Source: Colwellia sp. Arc7-635 (GTDB lineage: Bacteria > Pseudomonadota > Gammaproteobacteria > Enterobacterales > Alteromonadaceae). Taken from it: a DNA stretch of 64,000 nt. The position numbers and the translations under genes are program-made. The notes beneath the pieces were generated by a model. That model searched no databases. It worked only from the letters and a program-made list of their open reading frames with translations, and was not told the origin of the DNA. The stretch is from the NCBI RefSeq assembly GCF_003971255.1, contig NZ_CP034660.1, forward strand, positions 2,294,001-2,358,000, written 5' to 3'. Of the stretch, positions 1 through 9,939 are shown in pieces; position 1 is the first letter of the stretch; each line of letters starts with the position of its first letter.

Positions 1-268
1 CTTACATTTCAAATCAATAAAATCACGTTTTTCACCACATTAAGCATTGTTTTTGTTTACACTAGTCTATGATTACTTTATAAAAAGGTATTAGTGACCG
101 TAAACAATATTTTGATGAATAAATATTGTTTTTAAGAGCTAACTTAAGTGATGCACCAAAATTCACCTTGTTCACTCAACTCTTATCTAAAAAACTGGTT
201 ATATTATTCTTAGCTTTACTATCAAATAAGATTGCCTTCATTGCGCTTATCTTATTGTCGGAGAAAAC

Positions 269-2140
269 ATGAAATTTGTACACAAAATAGCAGCAGCGTC
301 ATCCGCTTTACTGCTTGTTACTGTTGGTCTGCTTAACACCACCCAATACTTGAATGTAAAGTCTGAATTAAATAATACGATTGAAGAAAGTATCACTGAT
401 ATTGTCCAAGGTGTCGCTAATACCGTTTCCTCTGAGCTCGATGGCAAAAAAACGATGGTGGGCTATATCGCCTCAGTGGTTAGTGATAATCCAGATAAAG
501 ATTACATCACTCAAATTATTAGCCAAAAAGATGCGAAAGATGCCTTTTTACTAATAGGTGGTGGTTTTGATGCCACGGGAGTGAGCTTTAAAAATGATCC
601 TAATTGGGATCCAGGCGCAAACTGGGATCCAAGACAACGTCCATGGTACAAAGAAAGCAAAGCACAAAATGACCTTATTATTACTGAACCTTATGCCGAC
701 GCCGCTAGTGGAAAAATTTTAGTCTCAATTGCTACACCTATCATGAAAGACAGGCAATTCTTTGGCTCAATATTCTTCGATGTTAGTTTGTCGAACCTCT
801 CTGATCTGGTTAATAGTGTGAACTTGTTTGATGCAGGTTATCTTTTTATTGTCACAGAGAATGGAGTGGTCATTGCGCATCCTGAGTCAAAGTATAATGG
901 TAAGGGCATGAACACCTTTTTACCGAACTCTCGTATTGACCCAAATACCATGACCAATGTCACGTTAGATAACATTGAATACAACCTTCGCTTTACAAAG
1001 GTACCATCACAAGATTGGTATGTTGCGGTTTTAATTGATGAAAAAATTGCTTATCAGTCAATCTATAATATGCGTGACAATGCCATTATCTACAGTATTG
1101 TCGCATTGATTATCAGCATATTAACGCTGTTATTTTTAATGCGTAGATTGCTTGTTCCGTTAGATGAACTTAACAATGCAATACAGGACGTTGCTTCAGG
1201 CAACGGCGATTTAACCAAACGACTTAATACCAAAACAGATCAAGAGTTTGCTGAACTGGCAACGGGTTTTAATACCTTTACGGCTAATTTACAAAACCAA
1301 GTCAAACAGCTGAAAACATATGGTGTTGAAATATTAAATGGTGCGGTAGTGATGAGCAGTAGTTCGGTGCAATCAGCTGAAGCGATGGATGTACAGTTAC
1401 AAGAAATTGAATTGTTAGCCACCGCAATGAATGAAATGGCTACAACGGCGGCAGATGTTGCCTCTAATGCTCAAAATGCCGCGACAGCAGCACAAGAAGC
1501 AGAAGATGCTACTACGCTAGGCTCAGAAGTGGTTCATACCACAACCACATCAATTGATGTTTTATCGACACGTATTGAAACAGCAGTTAAAGACGTTGTT
1601 GTGCTAGAAGAAGCAACCAGTAATATTGCAACGGTCCTGCAAGTGATTAACGATATTGCCGATCAAACCAACTTACTGGCACTAAATGCGGCAATTGAAG
1701 CCGCAAGAGCAGGCGAGCAAGGCCGCGGTTTTGCGGTTGTGGCTGATGAAGTGAGAACTTTAGCACTTCGCACGCAAGAGTCTACGACCGAAATACGTAC
1801 CTTGATTGATAAGTTGCAATCAGGTGCGACAGCTGTTTCTTTGGCAATGAATGCCAGCCAAGAAGCGGCACAAGGTACTGTAGAACAAGCGAAGAAAACC
1901 GGTAATGCATTAGACCAAATTTATGATGCGATTAAACGTATCAATGATATGAATATTCAAATTGCATCAGCCGCAGAAGAACAAAGCCTTGTTGCTGAAG
2001 AAATTAATTCTAATACGGTGAAAATCAAAGATTTATCTGTGCAAGTTTCAGAGGCAGCACAAGAAACCAATAGAGCCACTGAAGAGCAAACACGTAGCGT
2101 CAGAGATCAAAACGTAATTTTAGATAAGTTTATCGTTTAA
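269..2140 (+). CDS. Methyl-accepting chemotaxis protein with periplasmic Cache domain
   Basis: Transmembrane chemoreceptor of 623 residues that would pass ligand binding in the periplasm to CheA/CheW. Seen in order: N-terminal membrane segment (about residues 8-28), a periplasmic double-Cache-like domain (about 35-270) with the WDPRQRPWY motif usual in dCache_1 receptors, a second membrane segment (about 274-291), a HAMP domain, and a long coiled-coil signalling domain whose hairpin tip carries [20 protein letters not shown]. There is no C-terminal NWETF-type pentapeptide, so CheR/CheB tethering is not expected. GGAG lies just before the ATG. It stands alone and ends at a strong terminator. 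The ligand is unknown; dCache receptors of this type often sense amino acids or organic acids. Confidence 0.95.
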   Translation: MKFVHKIAAASSALLLVTVGLLNTTQYLNVKSELNNTIEESITDIVQGVANTVSSELDGKKTMVGYIASVVSDNPDKDYITQIISQKDAKDAFLLIGGGFDATGVSFKNDPNWDPGANWDPRQRPWYKESKAQNDLIITEPYADAASGKILVSIATPIMKDRQFFGSIFFDVSLSNLSDLVNSVNLFDAGYLFIVTENGVVIAHPESKYNGKGMNTFLPNSRIDPNTMTNVTLDNIEYNLRFTKVPSQDWYVAVLIDEKIAYQSIYNMRDNAIIYSIVALIISILTLLFLMRRLLVPLDELNNAIQDVASGNGDLTKRLNTKTDQEFAELATGFNTFTANLQNQVKQLKTYGVEILNGAVVMSSSSVQSAEAMDVQLQEIELLATAMNEMATTAADVASNAQNAATAAQEAEDATTLGSEVVHTTTTSIDVLSTRIETAVKDVVVLEEATSNIATVLQVINDIADQTNLLALNAAIEAARAGEQGRGFAVVADEVRTLALRTQESTTEIRTLIDKLQSGATAVSLAMNASQEAAQGTVEQAKKTGNALDQIYDAIKRINDMNIQIASAAEEQSLVAEEINSNTVKIKDLSVQVSEAAQETNRATEEQTRSVRDQNVILDKFIV

Positions 2141-2208
2141 TCACATTTTATTAGGCATGTTTCATTAATCATGTTTTGTTAATAAGGTTATTTAAGGTTA
2201 TTGATAAT

Positions 2209-2242
2209 AAAAGGGGCCATTACACAAGTAATGGCCCCTTTT
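2209..2242 (+). terminator. Rho-independent terminator after the chemoreceptor
   Basis: Perfect 14-bp inverted repeat (AAAAGGGGCCATTA and its complement) around a 6-nt loop, 68 bases after the chemoreceptor stop, ending in TTTT. The A-rich left arm makes it usable in both directions. Confidence 0.9.
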
Positions 2243-2374
2243 ATATGTGCACAATGCCTACTTTCCATATCTATAATGGAATAATGATGACTTTAACTGT
2301 CGAGAGCTAGCTGTCGAAAACTACCTGTCGATAACTATTTATCGAGAGTTGCCTGCGAGTGCCACTTATTGGGA

Positions 2375-2416
2375 ACTACTTATTGAGTACTACTTATTGA
2401 GTACTACTTATTGAAT
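2375..2416. repeat. Three tandem copies of a 14-bp unit in an intergenic gap
   Basis: ACTACTTATTGAGT is repeated three times head to tail with only the last copy altered. More degenerate relatives of the unit (CTGTCGA..CTAC..) precede it from about 2295. The 2243-2472 gap holds nothing else that I can see. It looks like replication-slippage expansion in a gap between convergent genes. Confidence 0.75.
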
Positions 2417-2472
2417 GCTACCTAGTAAGAGCAACATACCAAGAGTTCATCCTAATAATTACCAACAGATAG

Positions 2473-3213
2473 TTATGGTTGCGGTTGATCATGCTCTGCG
2501 ATAATTTTTTTCATTTCAGTGCCCGACAACAATAAAAACAGCACGGCAGAAAGTATTGATGAAGCAAAAATCATACACATCACAATCACTTGATAGCGGG
2601 CAGCAATTAAAGGCGAAACGCCTGAGAGTATTTGTCCTGTCATCATGCCGGGTAATGACACCAAACCGACAGCAAATAAAGAATTAATCACCGGTATAGT
2701 GGCAGCATTAAGCGCCATTTTTCGTGCTAATGGATAGGGCGTTTTATTGTTAATCTCAGCAAATATACGCTCTGCAGATAAACTAATGCTGTTCATCGCG
2801 GTCGCAAATATCATACCTGCCAATGGAATAATAACTTGTGGTTGGTACCAAGGTGTAACAGACATGGCCCCTTGGCTGATCACCAATAAAGTGAAACCGC
2901 CACCACCTAAGGTCGCGATAAAACCATACTTGAACAGCACTAAACGATATTGAGGTAAAGTACGTAATGCTATCCAACATGACATAGCGATCATGGCTAA
3001 GAGAATACAGCTGATTAACCAAACGTTGTCAGAATAAAAAATATAACTGAGCACGTAACCAATGAGTAATAGCTGAATCAACATGCGCGATAATGCATAG
3101 CCTGCTTGTTTTACATTTAACGACCATAGATATAAAAATCCAAGTGCGATGATCACCGGAATAAAAGCAATAGAAAGATCAGTTAAACTGATAACGGGCA
3201 GGGTATTGTTCAT
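2473..3213 (-). CDS. fetB: FetB-type (UPF0014) membrane permease, without its ATPase
   Basis: Polytopic inner-membrane protein of 246 residues with about seven hydrophobic segments. It matches the UPF0014/FetB family, whose E. coli member works with the ATPase FetA in iron export and oxidative-stress resistance. Family features seen are the ARKMALNAATIPVINSL stretch followed by VGLVSLPGMMTGQILSG. In E. coli fetA and fetB are adjacent; here the flanks are a chemoreceptor gene on one side and 525 noncoding bases on the other, so no FetA partner is present locally. Family assignment is firm; iron as substrate is by homology only. Confidence 0.85.
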   Translation of the reverse strand: MNNTLPVISLTDLSIAFIPVIIALGFLYLWSLNVKQAGYALSRMLIQLLLIGYVLSYIFYSDNVWLISCILLAMIAMSCWIALRTLPQYRLVLFKYGFIATLGGGGFTLLVISQGAMSVTPWYQPQVIIPLAGMIFATAMNSISLSAERIFAEINNKTPYPLARKMALNAATIPVINSLFAVGLVSLPGMMTGQILSGVSPLIAARYQVIVMCMIFASSILSAVLFLLLSGTEMKKIIAEHDQPQP

Positions 3214-3738
3214 AAGTTTTGTTAATAATCATGCGATAGTGTCATTTAGATGTAGCCATTATTTATTATTTTTGTCGATGGGTATACCTCATTAAACAGT
3301 GAATATAGCTATTGGTTTAATATTCTCGCGCTGTTGTTCGGTTGTTTTACTTATATTTGGTGTTTAGATTCACTTTTACTGCCTTTTCGAGCCTGCATAG
3401 TGTAAAACTGTCTGATAAAATCAGTTCAGTCGTTTATTAGGCATAGGGTAGAATCGATATAGCATAGCGCAAACTGTGTAAGCTTTATTAACATCGAATT
3501 TAACACCAAAATTGGCATCGAATTTATCTATACCAAAAATTACTAAACCAGTATTAGACAGTATTAGACAGTATTAGGCGGCATTAGAGTTTTTCATGGT
3601 GTAATAAAACCATGAAAAAATCTGAACGCTATTAAAAATGACAACTAGCGACAACTATTGATGGATAACAATTGATGAATAACAATTAATAAATAGCAAT
3701 AACTAGCAGGCTATAACCATTAACAACAAGGATATTTA
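3214..3738. other. Noncoding gap with short tandem repeats
   Basis: 525 bases between divergent fetB and the HupE-like gene. No convincing reading frame. It contains a near-tandem decamer (AGTATTAGAC and variants, about 3551-3585), a hairpin at 3590-3619, and a string of ACAATTGATGAATA-like near repeats leading up to the next start codon. Confidence 0.6.
3590..3619 (+). terminator. Bidirectional hairpin, possible end of an untranslated transcript
   Basis: TTTTTCATGGT and its exact complement (11-bp arms, 8-nt loop) with flanking T and A runs, typical of a terminator. No gene lies within 370 bases upstream on the plus strand, so it is either an orphan or ends a small RNA starting near the fetB promoter. 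Confidence 0.5.
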
Positions 3739-4485
3739 GTGAGTAAAACAGTTAACAAGTCACTTAACAAAGCACATAACAAAGTACTTAACAAAACAAG
3801 TAACACAACAATACTTTTTCTGCTCATCATGGCTTTATTCACATCATTTTCAAGCATTGCGCATGGAATAGACGATGCTACAAAACAGTTTTTAGAATCC
3901 ATTGAAGGTGCGGCAATATTACCGTTCATTTATATTGGCGCGAAGCACATGTTAACGGGATACGACCACTTATTGTTTTTACTTGGTGTGGTATTCTTTT
4001 TGTTTCGAGGCAAAGATGTACTCTTATACGTTAGCTTGTTTACGCTCGGTCATAGCTTAACCTTACTTTATGGCGTGTTTAGCAATATCGACGTGAACCC
4101 TTATATTATTGATGCCATCATTGGATTGTCAGTTGTTTATAAAGGCTTTGATAATTTAGGCGGCTTTCAACGGCTATTTAATTGCCAACCTAACACTAAG
4201 GTTGCTGTCACCATTTTTGGCTTATTCCATGGTTTTGGTTTAGCCACTAAAATACAAGAATTTCAATTACCGAGTAACGGTTTAGTGACCAATATTATTT
4301 CGTTTAATGTTGGTGTTGAAATAGGTCAGTTTTTAGCACTAGCCATGGTATTAATTGTGCTAAATTTTTGGCGTAAACACCGCAGCTATTTAGCTTTTGC
4401 GACATTAACCAATACCGCAATAATGAGTGCGGGTTTTATGTTAATCGGTTGGCAATTAACGGGATATTTTATTGCTGCCTCATAA
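3739..4485 (+). CDS. HupE/UreJ-family membrane protein
   Basis: Membrane protein of 248 residues of the HupE/UreJ_2 type, a family linked to nickel/cobalt or other metal uptake but mostly untested. GTG start chosen because AGGA sits 6 bases upstream. Signal-peptide-like segment about residues 28-44 (ILFLLIMALFTSFSSIAHG), then the family's hallmark HMLTGYDHLLFLLGVVFFLF and LFTLGHSLTLL with conserved His residues, followed by further membrane spans. The first 20 codons encode a repetitive, Lys/Asn-rich extension (KSLNKAHNKVLNK) produced by near-tandem DNA repeats. Likely co-transcribed with the following anchored protein; the same pairing is common in marine gammaproteobacteria. Confidence 0.8.
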   Translation: MSKTVNKSLNKAHNKVLNKTSNTTILFLLIMALFTSFSSIAHGIDDATKQFLESIEGAAILPFIYIGAKHMLTGYDHLLFLLGVVFFLFRGKDVLLYVSLFTLGHSLTLLYGVFSNIDVNPYIIDAIIGLSVVYKGFDNLGGFQRLFNCQPNTKVAVTIFGLFHGFGLATKIQEFQLPSNGLVTNIISFNVGVEIGQFLALAMVLIVLNFWRKHRSYLAFATLTNTAIMSAGFMLIGWQLTGYFIAAS

Positions 4486-4679
4486 CTTATAACAAGTGAA
4501 TAAACACTACTCATATAATGAAGTACAAACAATCGACGGTCGATACACTCACCGTTGATAAAGTACCTTTAAGAATACGTGAACGAAATGTTTTAAGTGC
4601 TAACACTGCGACTAACAGTACTAATATTAATAACACGCAAGTATTTTATAGCAAATATACAGATAATATAGGATCTAAT

Positions 4680-5216
4680 ATGAATGAATTTACCGTACCT
4701 GTTCACTCAACTCGTACCTTGGTTAAAGCAGGGTTTATTGCGCTATTAGTTGCGATATTACTGCTTGTAACCTGCATTTTACCAGCAGAGTATAATATTG
4801 ACCCGACAGGCATCGGTGAAAAACTTGGGCTAACAGCCATTGCCCAAGCATCAGAAAAATCACCAACTTTGGTGATTAACCGCGGTCAACAAACTGATGT
4901 TTTTCGAAGTGATAGCGTTGAAATCGTCATTCCAGCGGGAAAAGGACTAGAATATAAACTGTACATGGAAAAATACGCCCATGTTGCTTATGAATGGCAA
5001 ACCGATGGTGAGGCACTGTATTTTGATTTTCATGGTGAACCGGCGGGCGATACTACTGGATATTTCGAAAGTTTTGCAATAACCACCTCAAATAATATGA
5101 AAGGCTCACTAACCGCTCCGTTTAAAGGCGCTCATGGTTGGTACTGGAAAAATCAAGGTCAAAAAGCGATTACCGTTACGCTCACTATGCAGGGTTATTA
5201 CACCATAAAAGGTTAA
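4680..5216 (+). CDS. Membrane-anchored periplasmic protein paired with the HupE-like gene
   Basis: About 178 residues from the ATG at 4680, chosen over an upstream in-frame ATG at 4518 because AGGA lies 6 bases before it and the longer N-terminus is low-complexity Asn/Thr-rich. One membrane anchor (about residues 14-32, AGFIALLVAILLLVTCI) followed by a compact domain rich in aromatic residues (VEIVIPAGKGLEYKLYM, HVAYEWQTDGE, GAHGWYWKNQG) that looks beta-sandwich-like. It belongs to an uncharacterised group of transmembrane anchor proteins found next to HupE/UreJ genes. A role in stabilising or loading the metal transporter is inference from this linkage. Confidence 0.7.
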   Translation: MNEFTVPVHSTRTLVKAGFIALLVAILLLVTCILPAEYNIDPTGIGEKLGLTAIAQASEKSPTLVINRGQQTDVFRSDSVEIVIPAGKGLEYKLYMEKYAHVAYEWQTDGEALYFDFHGEPAGDTTGYFESFAITTSNNMKGSLTAPFKGAHGWYWKNQGQKAITVTLTMQGYYTIKG

Positions 5217-5381
5217 ATATTTGCTCCGTTTACCATGAGTTAAATATGCGCTAAATTTTCGTGAAATATCATGAATAAATTTCCTGCAAAATGATATTGT
5301 CAATTTTGAAAAAAGGTTTACTATCTCCGCTTTATTTAGCCTGGTTATTATTAGTTAAGAGCCTTTACAAAGGAAACCATT

Positions 5382-7202
5382 TTGTTGTCACGTGTATATA
5401 ATTTTATGCCTGGGTTGAGCACTTTATTCAACTACGAGCGTAAATGGTTTGCTGATGATGCAAAAGCCGCATTATCAGTTGCAGCAGTCGCTTTACCCGT
5501 TGCTATCGCTTATGCACAGCTGACCGGCGTCAATGCCGTTGTCGGCTTATATTCTTGTGTTCTACCAATGATAATTTACGCGCTATTTGGCACCTCAAAG
5601 CAATTAATTGTTGGGCCCGATGCTGCAACGTGTGCGGTTATTGCGGCGGTTGTTACACCGTTAGCGGCAGGCGACATAGTGAAGCATTGGCAATTGGTGA
5701 TCACCATGACCGCCATGACCGGTTTTTGGTGCATTATTGCTAGCCGCTTTAAACTCGGGGTACTCGCTGACTTTTTATCTAAACCTATTCTAATGGGGCT
5801 ATTAAATGGCGTCGCCATTACCATTATTGTTGGCCAGTTTTCAAAAGTATTTGGCTTCACCTTTGACGAAAGACACCTGCTTGAGCGCTTAGGTGGCGTA
5901 CCTGAATACCTATCACAAGCTCATATTCCAACATTACTTATGGCTGTGTTTACTGTCAGCATTTATTTTGTCATTAAGCGTATCAGACCTACTTGGCCAG
6001 CATCTATGTTTGCCATTGCACTTGGCGCAACTTTAGTTTGGTATTTTAAATTAGAGCAATTCAATATTAAAACTATTGGTATTGTTGATGGTGGCTTACC
6101 TTTATTTAAAGCACCTGTATTTAACGTTGGTATTATCCGTGAACTTGTTATGCCAGCACTTAACCTTGCCGTAGTCAGCTTTGTAAGCATGATGCTAACC
6201 GCACGTAGCTTTGCCGCCAAAAATGGTTATGATATTGACGCAGACAAAGAATTTATGGCTTTGGGCATGGCAAACTTTGCCTCTGCATTATCACAAGGTT
6301 TCGCTGTTAGTGGCGCAGACTCACGCACCGCGGTAAATGACGCTAATGGCGGTCAAACTCAACTGGTTTCGATTATTGCCGCAATTATAATTGCAATTAT
6401 TGCCATATTTTTAACTGCACCACTTGAGTTTATTCCAAGTGCAGCGCTGGGTGTTGTGTTGATCATTGCTTCAATTCACCTGATAGATTTAAAAGCGGTT
6501 TGGAAATTAAGACTAAAAGACCGACAAGCTTTTTACCTCACGTTGACCACATTGTTTGCAGTATTGTTTATTGGTGTTATTCCAGGTATTACCTTGTCAG
6601 TATTATTGGGCTTATTTCAATTTATTCGCACCGTAATGCGCCCAACAGACCATATATTGGGAGTCGATATAAATGGCGTAGTGAGAAGTTTAGACACTAG
6701 CGATAAAGCAAAAGCAGTAGACGGTATCTTCATTTACCGCTTTAATTCGCCGTTAACTTACTTCAATTCGAGCTTTTTCAAACGTAGATTATTAGAGCAA
6801 TACGCACGACAAAAAGATGACATTCAATGTGTCATTATCGATGCAGTACCGTGCTTTACGCATTTAGATTTGAGTGTTATGGCAATGCTAGATGACTTGA
6901 ATACCATTTTTACAAAACGTGGTGTTCGCTTAGAGTTAGCGGGCAGAAAACGTCAAATGCTAGCATGGTTTGAAAAATCTGATATTAAATCAGGTATCGA
7001 CGGCATCTATGTTCATTCAGATTTGTATTTAGCTTTGCGTATCAATCAAAGTAAGCAATTAGCGGCACAACAAAGCGCAGAAGATACAGACAACGTGACC
7101 TCTGAAGATGAAAGTAAAAATACTGAAGAAACTAGCAGTGAAAGCAGTAACGAAAAAGTGGTGACAAACACTGGGTTAAATAAAGAATTAAAGCCGAGTT
7201 AA
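5382..7202 (+). CDS. SulP-family anion transporter with STAS domain
   Basis: 606-residue SLC26/SulP-type inner-membrane transporter (sulfate, bicarbonate or other anions). The transmembrane domain fills about residues 20-410, with the N-terminal signature AVALPVAIAYAQLTGVNAVVGLY, and is followed by a cytoplasmic STAS domain at about 440-560 (VDGIFIYRFNSPLTYFNSS..IDAVPCFTHLDLS). An acidic, Ser/Glu-rich tail closes the protein. Start taken as TTG at 5382, 7 bases after AGGA; an in-frame ATG lies at 5406. Single gene, with a hairpin 118 bases downstream. The substrate cannot be told from sequence. Confidence 0.9.
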   Translation: MLSRVYNFMPGLSTLFNYERKWFADDAKAALSVAAVALPVAIAYAQLTGVNAVVGLYSCVLPMIIYALFGTSKQLIVGPDAATCAVIAAVVTPLAAGDIVKHWQLVITMTAMTGFWCIIASRFKLGVLADFLSKPILMGLLNGVAITIIVGQFSKVFGFTFDERHLLERLGGVPEYLSQAHIPTLLMAVFTVSIYFVIKRIRPTWPASMFAIALGATLVWYFKLEQFNIKTIGIVDGGLPLFKAPVFNVGIIRELVMPALNLAVVSFVSMMLTARSFAAKNGYDIDADKEFMALGMANFASALSQGFAVSGADSRTAVNDANGGQTQLVSIIAAIIIAIIAIFLTAPLEFIPSAALGVVLIIASIHLIDLKAVWKLRLKDRQAFYLTLTTLFAVLFIGVIPGITLSVLLGLFQFIRTVMRPTDHILGVDINGVVRSLDTSDKAKAVDGIFIYRFNSPLTYFNSSFFKRRLLEQYARQKDDIQCVIIDAVPCFTHLDLSVMAMLDDLNTIFTKRGVRLELAGRKRQMLAWFEKSDIKSGIDGIYVHSDLYLALRINQSKQLAAQQSAEDTDNVTSEDESKNTEETSSESSNEKVVTNTGLNKELKPS

Positions 7203-7320
7203 CCACGCTATTAAACTTGAACGTTATTGCTAAAACAGCGCAGTATTTAGCTATAAGTCATAGACATAGTTGAATGGATTTAACGGCAAACACCGCCGAA
7301 ATGGAAACTGAAAGCACAGT

Positions 7321-7365
7321 ATAAAGTTCGAGGATAAATTCAATCATAAACGCCTCGAACTTTAT
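7321..7365 (+). terminator. Hairpin downstream of the SulP gene
   Basis: Perfect 13-bp arms (ATAAAGTTCGAGG and complement) with a 19-nt loop, followed by TGATAATTTTT. Probable end of the SulP transcript. The rest of the 7203-7553 gap between the convergent SulP and MATE genes shows only degenerate AT-rich near repeats. Confidence 0.65.
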
Positions 7366-7553
7366 TGATAATTTTTACTGCTGGCCTTCAATAATGACTC
7401 TCTGATCTACTTCTCGTCATAAGTATTAGTCATAAGTGTTGGAAAAAAATCTTAGCCGTAAGTTTTAGTAATAACTATTAAATACTAGATACTAAACATT
7501 AACAGTACATAGTAGTGATGAATAAATAAGGCCGCTGATACTCTTCTAAATAA

Positions 7554-9020
7554 TTACTTAGGCGCGGCTAATGACTGCTTTTCTGCAGATTCGTGATCGA
7601 AAACATCATGGCAATCATTCGCTTCTTGGCTATCCACACATTCATTGAGAGTAGGGTGCTGCAAAGGCACTTCATCAGCATACACCCCTTTGGTTCGCCA
7701 TTTACCGGTATTCCAACGTTTAAGCGCAATAATACCGCGGATACATTCATCTAAACTCGTTGCTAACCAAATACCGACCAAGCCATAAGCAAAATGAAGA
7801 CCTAAAAGCCAAGCTAAAGGCAGGGCGACAAACCACATCAGTACAAAACCAACCACTGAAACATAACGAGCATCACCTGAAGCGCGCAGCGACGAGCCAA
7901 CAATCAAATTAAAACTGCGGCCAAACTCACCAATAATTGCCACCCACAGTATAAGTTTACCCAAAGCCCAAATTTCGACATTATCAGTGAAAATAGCAAA
8001 TAACGGCTCAGACAGGGTTAATAAAGTAAAAACGAAGAACATTGCGCCAGCAACACCCAGTTTCAAACCTAATATAAGCTGCTTATGCGCGTCATCAAAA
8101 CGTTTAGCACCGATAAAGTGCGAAACCTTAATTTGCACACCAGAGCTAATAGCAAAGCCATAAAGAATGGCCGTAAAAAGTAAATTAAAAGTATAAATGC
8201 GTGTCGCTAATGCTAACTCTCCCATCGTTACAATCATCACGGTCATAAATATTTGCGTGAACTGCCATGACATAGGGTCTAACACCGACGGCAAAGCAAT
8301 TTTTAAAATAGGCGCGCTATCTTTTTTAAATAAGGTCCAATTACTGGGTAGGGTAATTTGTATACGTAGGTGCTTAATAATAATGAAAAGCGTAAAACAA
8401 AGACTGGTTATCCAAGCAATAACAGATGCACAAGCAACACCTTGCACGCCTAACGCAGGAAAACCAAACTTACCGTCAATAAGTAGGTAATTAAAAACGA
8501 TATTAACAATGGTCATGACGAATGTTGACCACATGTTCCAATGGGTTTTACCTTGCGATGTTAATACGGAAGCTGCAGCAAAACGCAAAGCCAATACCCA
8601 CGTTCCCATACCAATAGTATTTAGGTAAATACTCGACATAGCAGCCATATCATCAGTTAACCCCATCCATTGAGTAAATGTAGATGAGAACGACATCATG
8701 ATCACGGTTAAGAAAATACCGCTGAGTAAGAAAATAACAAAAATTACACCGTAAGTTGTCGCGAGCTTTTTATGATCGCCTGCACCTATTCGTTGTGATG
8801 CAATACTGCTTCCACCTTGATGCAAGGTACTATATAAAGCGAAGGCAATACCAAGAATGGGCATAATAGCGCCAATTGAAGCGGCAGCCGCATCAGATAT
8901 ACGACTTAAAAACCAGGCATCGGTAACATTAATCATAAAAATGAAAAATAAATCGATAAAAATTGGCCAAGTTAAGCTTAAAAGGCTTCGCTCAGCAACA
9001 GATTGGTTAGATTTAGGCAC
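7554..9020 (-). CDS. MATE-family multidrug/sodium antiporter
   Basis: Twelve-segment MATE exporter of about 488 residues, moving cationic drugs or metabolites out in exchange for H+ or Na+. The family pattern is visible as two homologous halves, with SLTWPIFIDLFFIFM at the start, GGSSIASQRIGAG in the first half and GVQIKVSHFIGA in the second. The frame is open to 9182, but the extension is a hydrophobic run not seen in MATE proteins; the GTG at 9020 has GGAG 6 bases upstream and gives the normal length. Monocistronic. Confidence 0.9.
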   Translation of the reverse strand: MPKSNQSVAERSLLSLTWPIFIDLFFIFMINVTDAWFLSRISDAAAASIGAIMPILGIAFALYSTLHQGGSSIASQRIGAGDHKKLATTYGVIFVIFLLSGIFLTVIMMSFSSTFTQWMGLTDDMAAMSSIYLNTIGMGTWVLALRFAAASVLTSQGKTHWNMWSTFVMTIVNIVFNYLLIDGKFGFPALGVQGVACASVIAWITSLCFTLFIIIKHLRIQITLPSNWTLFKKDSAPILKIALPSVLDPMSWQFTQIFMTVMIVTMGELALATRIYTFNLLFTAILYGFAISSGVQIKVSHFIGAKRFDDAHKQLILGLKLGVAGAMFFVFTLLTLSEPLFAIFTDNVEIWALGKLILWVAIIGEFGRSFNLIVGSSLRASGDARYVSVVGFVLMWFVALPLAWLLGLHFAYGLVGIWLATSLDECIRGIIALKRWNTGKWRTKGVYADEVPLQHPTLNECVDSQEANDCHDVFDHESAEKQSLAAPK

Positions 9021-9294
9021 AAACGACTCCAATAAAAATGCAATAACATAGTATAACAGTCGAATAGTGAAACATAGATGTATCCACGTGTTACAAATCG
9101 TACTGATAAATATCAATAAAGTATGCCGAAAATATAAGCAAAGTTGGTGATAGTTAATGATATTTGATGGTTTATTCAGCACTTAGTGAAAAGAATGCAA
9201 AAAAATGACAAATAAGCGAAATTAGCACTTTACAAAGCAGCGCAAGGTATTTATTATTCGCCTCGTTCTGAAGCAGCAATGCTTTATAACTTCA

Positions 9295-9385
9295 GGTGAG
9301 ATGGCTGAGTGGTCGAAAGCACCGGTCTTGAAAACCGGCAAGGGTTTGTAGCCCTTCTAGAGTTCAAATCTCTATCTCACCGCCA
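9295..9385 (+). tRNA. tRNA-Ser (anticodon UGA)
   Basis: Acceptor stem GGTGAGA pairs with TCTCACC; discriminator G and encoded CCA at 9383-9385. Anticodon stem CCGGT/ACCGG closes the loop CTTGAAA, giving TGA at 9329-9331. A long variable arm (GGGTTTGTAGCCC) follows, as expected for a class II serine tRNA, then a T-arm with GTTCAAATC. Length 91 nt with CCA. The tRNA 3' end faces the accessory region and is partly duplicated 70 bases downstream. Confidence 0.97.
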
Positions 9386-9391
9386 CATTCT

Positions 9392-9423
9392 AAAAAACCG
9401 CTAATTTATTAGCGGTTTTTTTT
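9392..9423 (+). terminator. tRNA-Ser terminator
   Basis: Stem AACCGCTA/TAGCGGTT with a short AT loop and an 8-T run, seven bases after the tRNA CCA end. Confidence 0.92.
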
Positions 9424-9451
9424 CGTCTGTAATTTATGAAATATTAACCAT

Positions 9452-9508
9452 AGGGTTTGTAGCGCTAAACCTTCGAGTAGAGTTAAATATCTATTTCACC
9501 GCCACATT
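9452..9508 (+). repeat. Decayed duplicate of the tRNA-Ser 3' half (att-like scar)
   Basis: The stretch reads AGGGTTTGTAGC, then a diverged variable region, then GAGTTAAATATCTATTTCAC and CGCCACATT. This tracks the tRNA-Ser variable arm, T-arm, acceptor 3' strand and CCA, plus four bases beyond it, with several substitutions and a small insertion. It cannot fold as a tRNA because the 5' half is missing. Such 3'-end copies arise when tyrosine-recombinase islands integrate into tRNA genes. No integrase of that kind is present nearby. Confidence 0.75.
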
Positions 9509-9764
9509 GATATGAATCTGGCACTCCATTAGGAGGTCCAACTTTATTGTTTAAAACGTTCGCTAGTAATTGTAAGTTACCACCTTTTAGTTCCAAACTT
9601 TCCTCATATACCTTTATTTCTTTAACCGTTGCCATTATCTGTGCTTTAGTCGCTTCAATGTTTACGCCCAGCAATACTTTTTCACAAGCAGATACGAAGT
9701 GATCAATATGATGTTTTCCAAAATGCATTAATGGTAAAGTCGATTTCATATTTATCGCTTGCAT
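9483..9764 (-). CDS. Small protein of unknown function
   Basis: 93-residue frame, ATG start at 9764 with only a weak purine run upstream. Predicted soluble and mostly helical, with N-terminal HFGKHHIDHFVSACEKVLLG and a Lys/Glu-rich middle. Its last codons run into the tRNA-like scar, so the original C-terminus is probably lost. I do not recognise a family. It may be an island leftover rather than a working gene. Confidence 0.4.
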   Translation of the reverse strand: MQAINMKSTLPLMHFGKHHIDHFVSACEKVLLGVNIEATKAQIMATVKEIKVYEESLELKGGNLQLLANVLNNKVGPPNGVPDSYQCGGEIDI

Positions 9765-9939
9765 ATCTTTTTCAATCGAAGCTAATTTCTATCAGATAAT
9801 TCGTTATTAGGTATGATTTCAGTGCCGATGTTGTACAAGTTATCTTTATATAGTGGGTTATTGGGCGCAGCAGTTTATTATGGAATTTATTTAAAAAATA
9901 AAAGCTTAAAAATACAAGCAGAGATGTCATAAAGGAAAG

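Noticed and set aside
9452-9508. Second tRNA-Ser gene
   Set aside because: Only the 3' half is present and the T-arm and acceptor strand carry mutations; no anticodon arm.
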